NCBI GenBank assembly: GCA_964612425.1
Contig: CAZTDX010000001.1
Span: 62,001-126,000, forward strand
Reading direction: 5' to 3'
DNA from: CAUJGP01 sp964612425
GTDB taxonomy: Bacteria > Bdellovibrionota > Bdellovibrionia > Bdellovibrionales > Bdellovibrionaceae
Length of the DNA: 64,000 nt
Positions 63,018 to 64,000 of the stretch are shown here, one piece after another (the first letter of the stretch is position 1; every line of letters begins with the position of its first letter). The notes below the pieces were generated by a model. That model did no database searches. It was given only the letters and a program-made list of their open reading frames with translations, and was not told the origin of the DNA. The translations under genes and the position numbers were made by a program.

Positions 63018-64000
63018 AAATAAAAACATTCTCATTCTCTTAAGTGGATCGATTGCTGCCTACAAAACTTGTTTTGTCATTTCTCAGTTGGTGCAAAAAG
63101 GTCATCAGGTCCGTGTTGCCACCACTCCTCAGACTCTCCAATTTATTGGCGCTGCCACCTTAGAAGGTTTATCGGGGCATCCCGTACTCAGTGATACGTT
63201 TACGCCCCATCATGCCATGGACCATATTCACCTCGCCCGATGGGCTGATTTAATTTTGCTTTGTCCTGCCACGGCCAATATTATTAATAAAATGGCCCAT
63301 GGTATTGCTGATGATATAGTAACTAATTTATATTTAGCTTTTGATTTTAAAAAACCTTTTTTAATCGCACCTGCCATGAACACCTCAATGTATCAACATC
63401 CCACGACGCAGGCGTCACTTTCACAGTTGCGACAGCAGGGTTTAATTCTTTTAGAAACAGGTACAGGAAATTTAGCCTGCGGCGAAGTCGGAGCAGGTCG
63501 CCTTCTAGAACCCGATCAAATTCTGGAAAAAATAAATCAATTTCTTTCGAATTCAAATTTAAATTCTAAAGCAAAGCCTAAACTTCATACTGCACAATCT
63601 CGTCCAAAGATCCTTATTACCAGTGGGGGCACTCAAGAGCCCATCGATACGATGAGAGTTCTTACCAATTTAAGCACAGGAAGCACGGGGGCTTTACTCG
63701 CTGATTCTTTTATTGAGCATGGATTTGAAGTCCATTTTCTAAGTGCTAAAACTGGGGCCTTACCAAAAAACTCTTGCCCAGTTTATTCTTATTCAACATT
63801 TCAAGACCTCCACTCTCAAGTCAAAAAACTGCTAAAAGAAAACTCTTATCATGCAGTCATTCACGCAGCGGCAGTTAGTGATTTTCATATTTCAAAAATT
63901 AATAATAACGCGGCAAAAAATCTAAAACCTTCAAAGAAATTATCTTCTAACCATAAATTAACTCTTGAGCTTGAGCCTAATTTTAAAATTTTACCGCTCA
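63010..64000 (+). CDS. coaBC: Bifunctional phosphopantothenoylcysteine decarboxylase/synthetase CoaBC (3' partial)
   Basis: The frame runs off the right edge after 330 codons. The N-terminal CoaC flavoprotein domain has LLSGSIAAYKTC, the His in HHAMDHIHLARWADL, LCPATANIINKMAHG and the substrate clamp APAMNTSMY. The CoaB part begins at about residue 200 with LITSGGTQEPIDTMRVL and HAAAVSDF. It converts 4'-phosphopantothenate to phosphopantetheine, the next steps after PanC. ATG 63010 is used; ATG 62998 in the panC repeat is an alternative. It overlaps panC. Confidence 0.92.
   Translation, partial: MSENKNILILLSGSIAAYKTCFVISQLVQKGHQVRVATTPQTLQFIGAATLEGLSGHPVLSDTFTPHHAMDHIHLARWADLILLCPATANIINKMAHGIADDIVTNLYLAFDFKKPFLIAPAMNTSMYQHPTTQASLSQLRQQGLILLETGTGNLACGEVGAGRLLEPDQILEKINQFLSNSNLNSKAKPKLHTAQSRPKILITSGGTQEPIDTMRVLTNLSTGSTGALLADSFIEHGFEVHFLSAKTGALPKNSCPVYSYSTFQDLHSQVKKLLKENSYHAVIHAAAVSDFHISKINNNAAKNLKPSKKLSSNHKLTLELEPNFKILPL

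Noticed and set aside
1..64000. tRNA, rRNA and CRISPR arrays
   Set aside because: Looked for T-arm consensus, rRNA-like blocks and regularly spaced repeats by eye; none convincing beyond the tRNA-like fragment in the repeat element.

Overview
The window reads as a contig from a draft genome or metagenome bin: two runs of N (8952-8961 and 28119-28218) interrupt genes. The DNA is AT-rich and the genes are densely packed. Gene content suggests a Bdellovibrio-like member of Bdellovibrionota. Supporting features are a tandem DUF507 pair, FolE2, a type IV pilus pilB/pilT-like/pilC/pilS/pilR block, many secreted or outer-membrane proteins with no recognisable family, a thrombospondin/VWA lipoprotein, and secreted lipolytic enzymes. 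The lineage is an inference from gene content; no rRNA or tRNA gene is visible to confirm it.

Layout. 1-5.5 kb: cinA end, glutaredoxin, a TIR-bounded repeat with a decayed small ORF, an alginate-export-type porin, and a DUF4143 AAA ATPase behind a perfect palindrome. 5.5-13 kb: a class A penicillin-binding protein, the DUF507 pair, a lysine-rich tail that appears to run into a GroES domain across an assembly gap, an outer-membrane protein, and a large secreted protein of unknown function. 13-26.6 kb: a second DUF4143 ATPase, greB, a FabK/nitronate monooxygenase-like enzyme, a CheY-like protein, a pseudopilin-like protein, the TSP1-VWA lipoprotein, a shortened UvrA, Fur with its own Fur box, a HEPN-MNT toxin-antitoxin pair, folE2 behind a possible structured leader RNA, a lipoprotein and a GNAT protein. 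26.9-31 kb: a gap-split secreted protein, maf, cdd, a DUF4097-like protein, and the second, more intact copy of the TIR repeat.

31.7-45 kb is metabolic. A long palindrome precedes thiolase, the two CoA-transferase subunits and a cyclic-nucleotide-binding protein. Next come a secreted protein, acetyl-CoA synthetase, and a compact hoxF-hoxU-hoxY-hoxH-hoxW cluster for an NAD-linked group 3d-type [NiFe] hydrogenase. Together these genes handle acetyl-CoA, acetoacetate and acetate, and couple H2 to NAD(H). No hyp maturation genes lie in the window.

45-64 kb: a class 3 lipase, a histidine-kinase remnant, a hemerythrin, the minus-strand type IV pilus block (with a PilT paralogue that has lost its catalytic boxes), unknown proteins, YceI, a protein joining a CxxCH haem motif to a barrel-like domain, a secreted phospholipase A2-like protein, and a pantothenate/CoA block (a DUF2520 reductase-like gene, panB, panC, coaBC) that runs off the right edge.

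The best candidates for something undescribed are the ~350-bp TIR element carrying a 60-codon ORF whose Shine-Dalgarno sits in a conserved hairpin; the three-way-junction fold upstream of folE2; the 150-bp palindrome before the thiolase; the matched palindromes before both DUF4143 ATPases; and the lysine-rich/GroES fusion.
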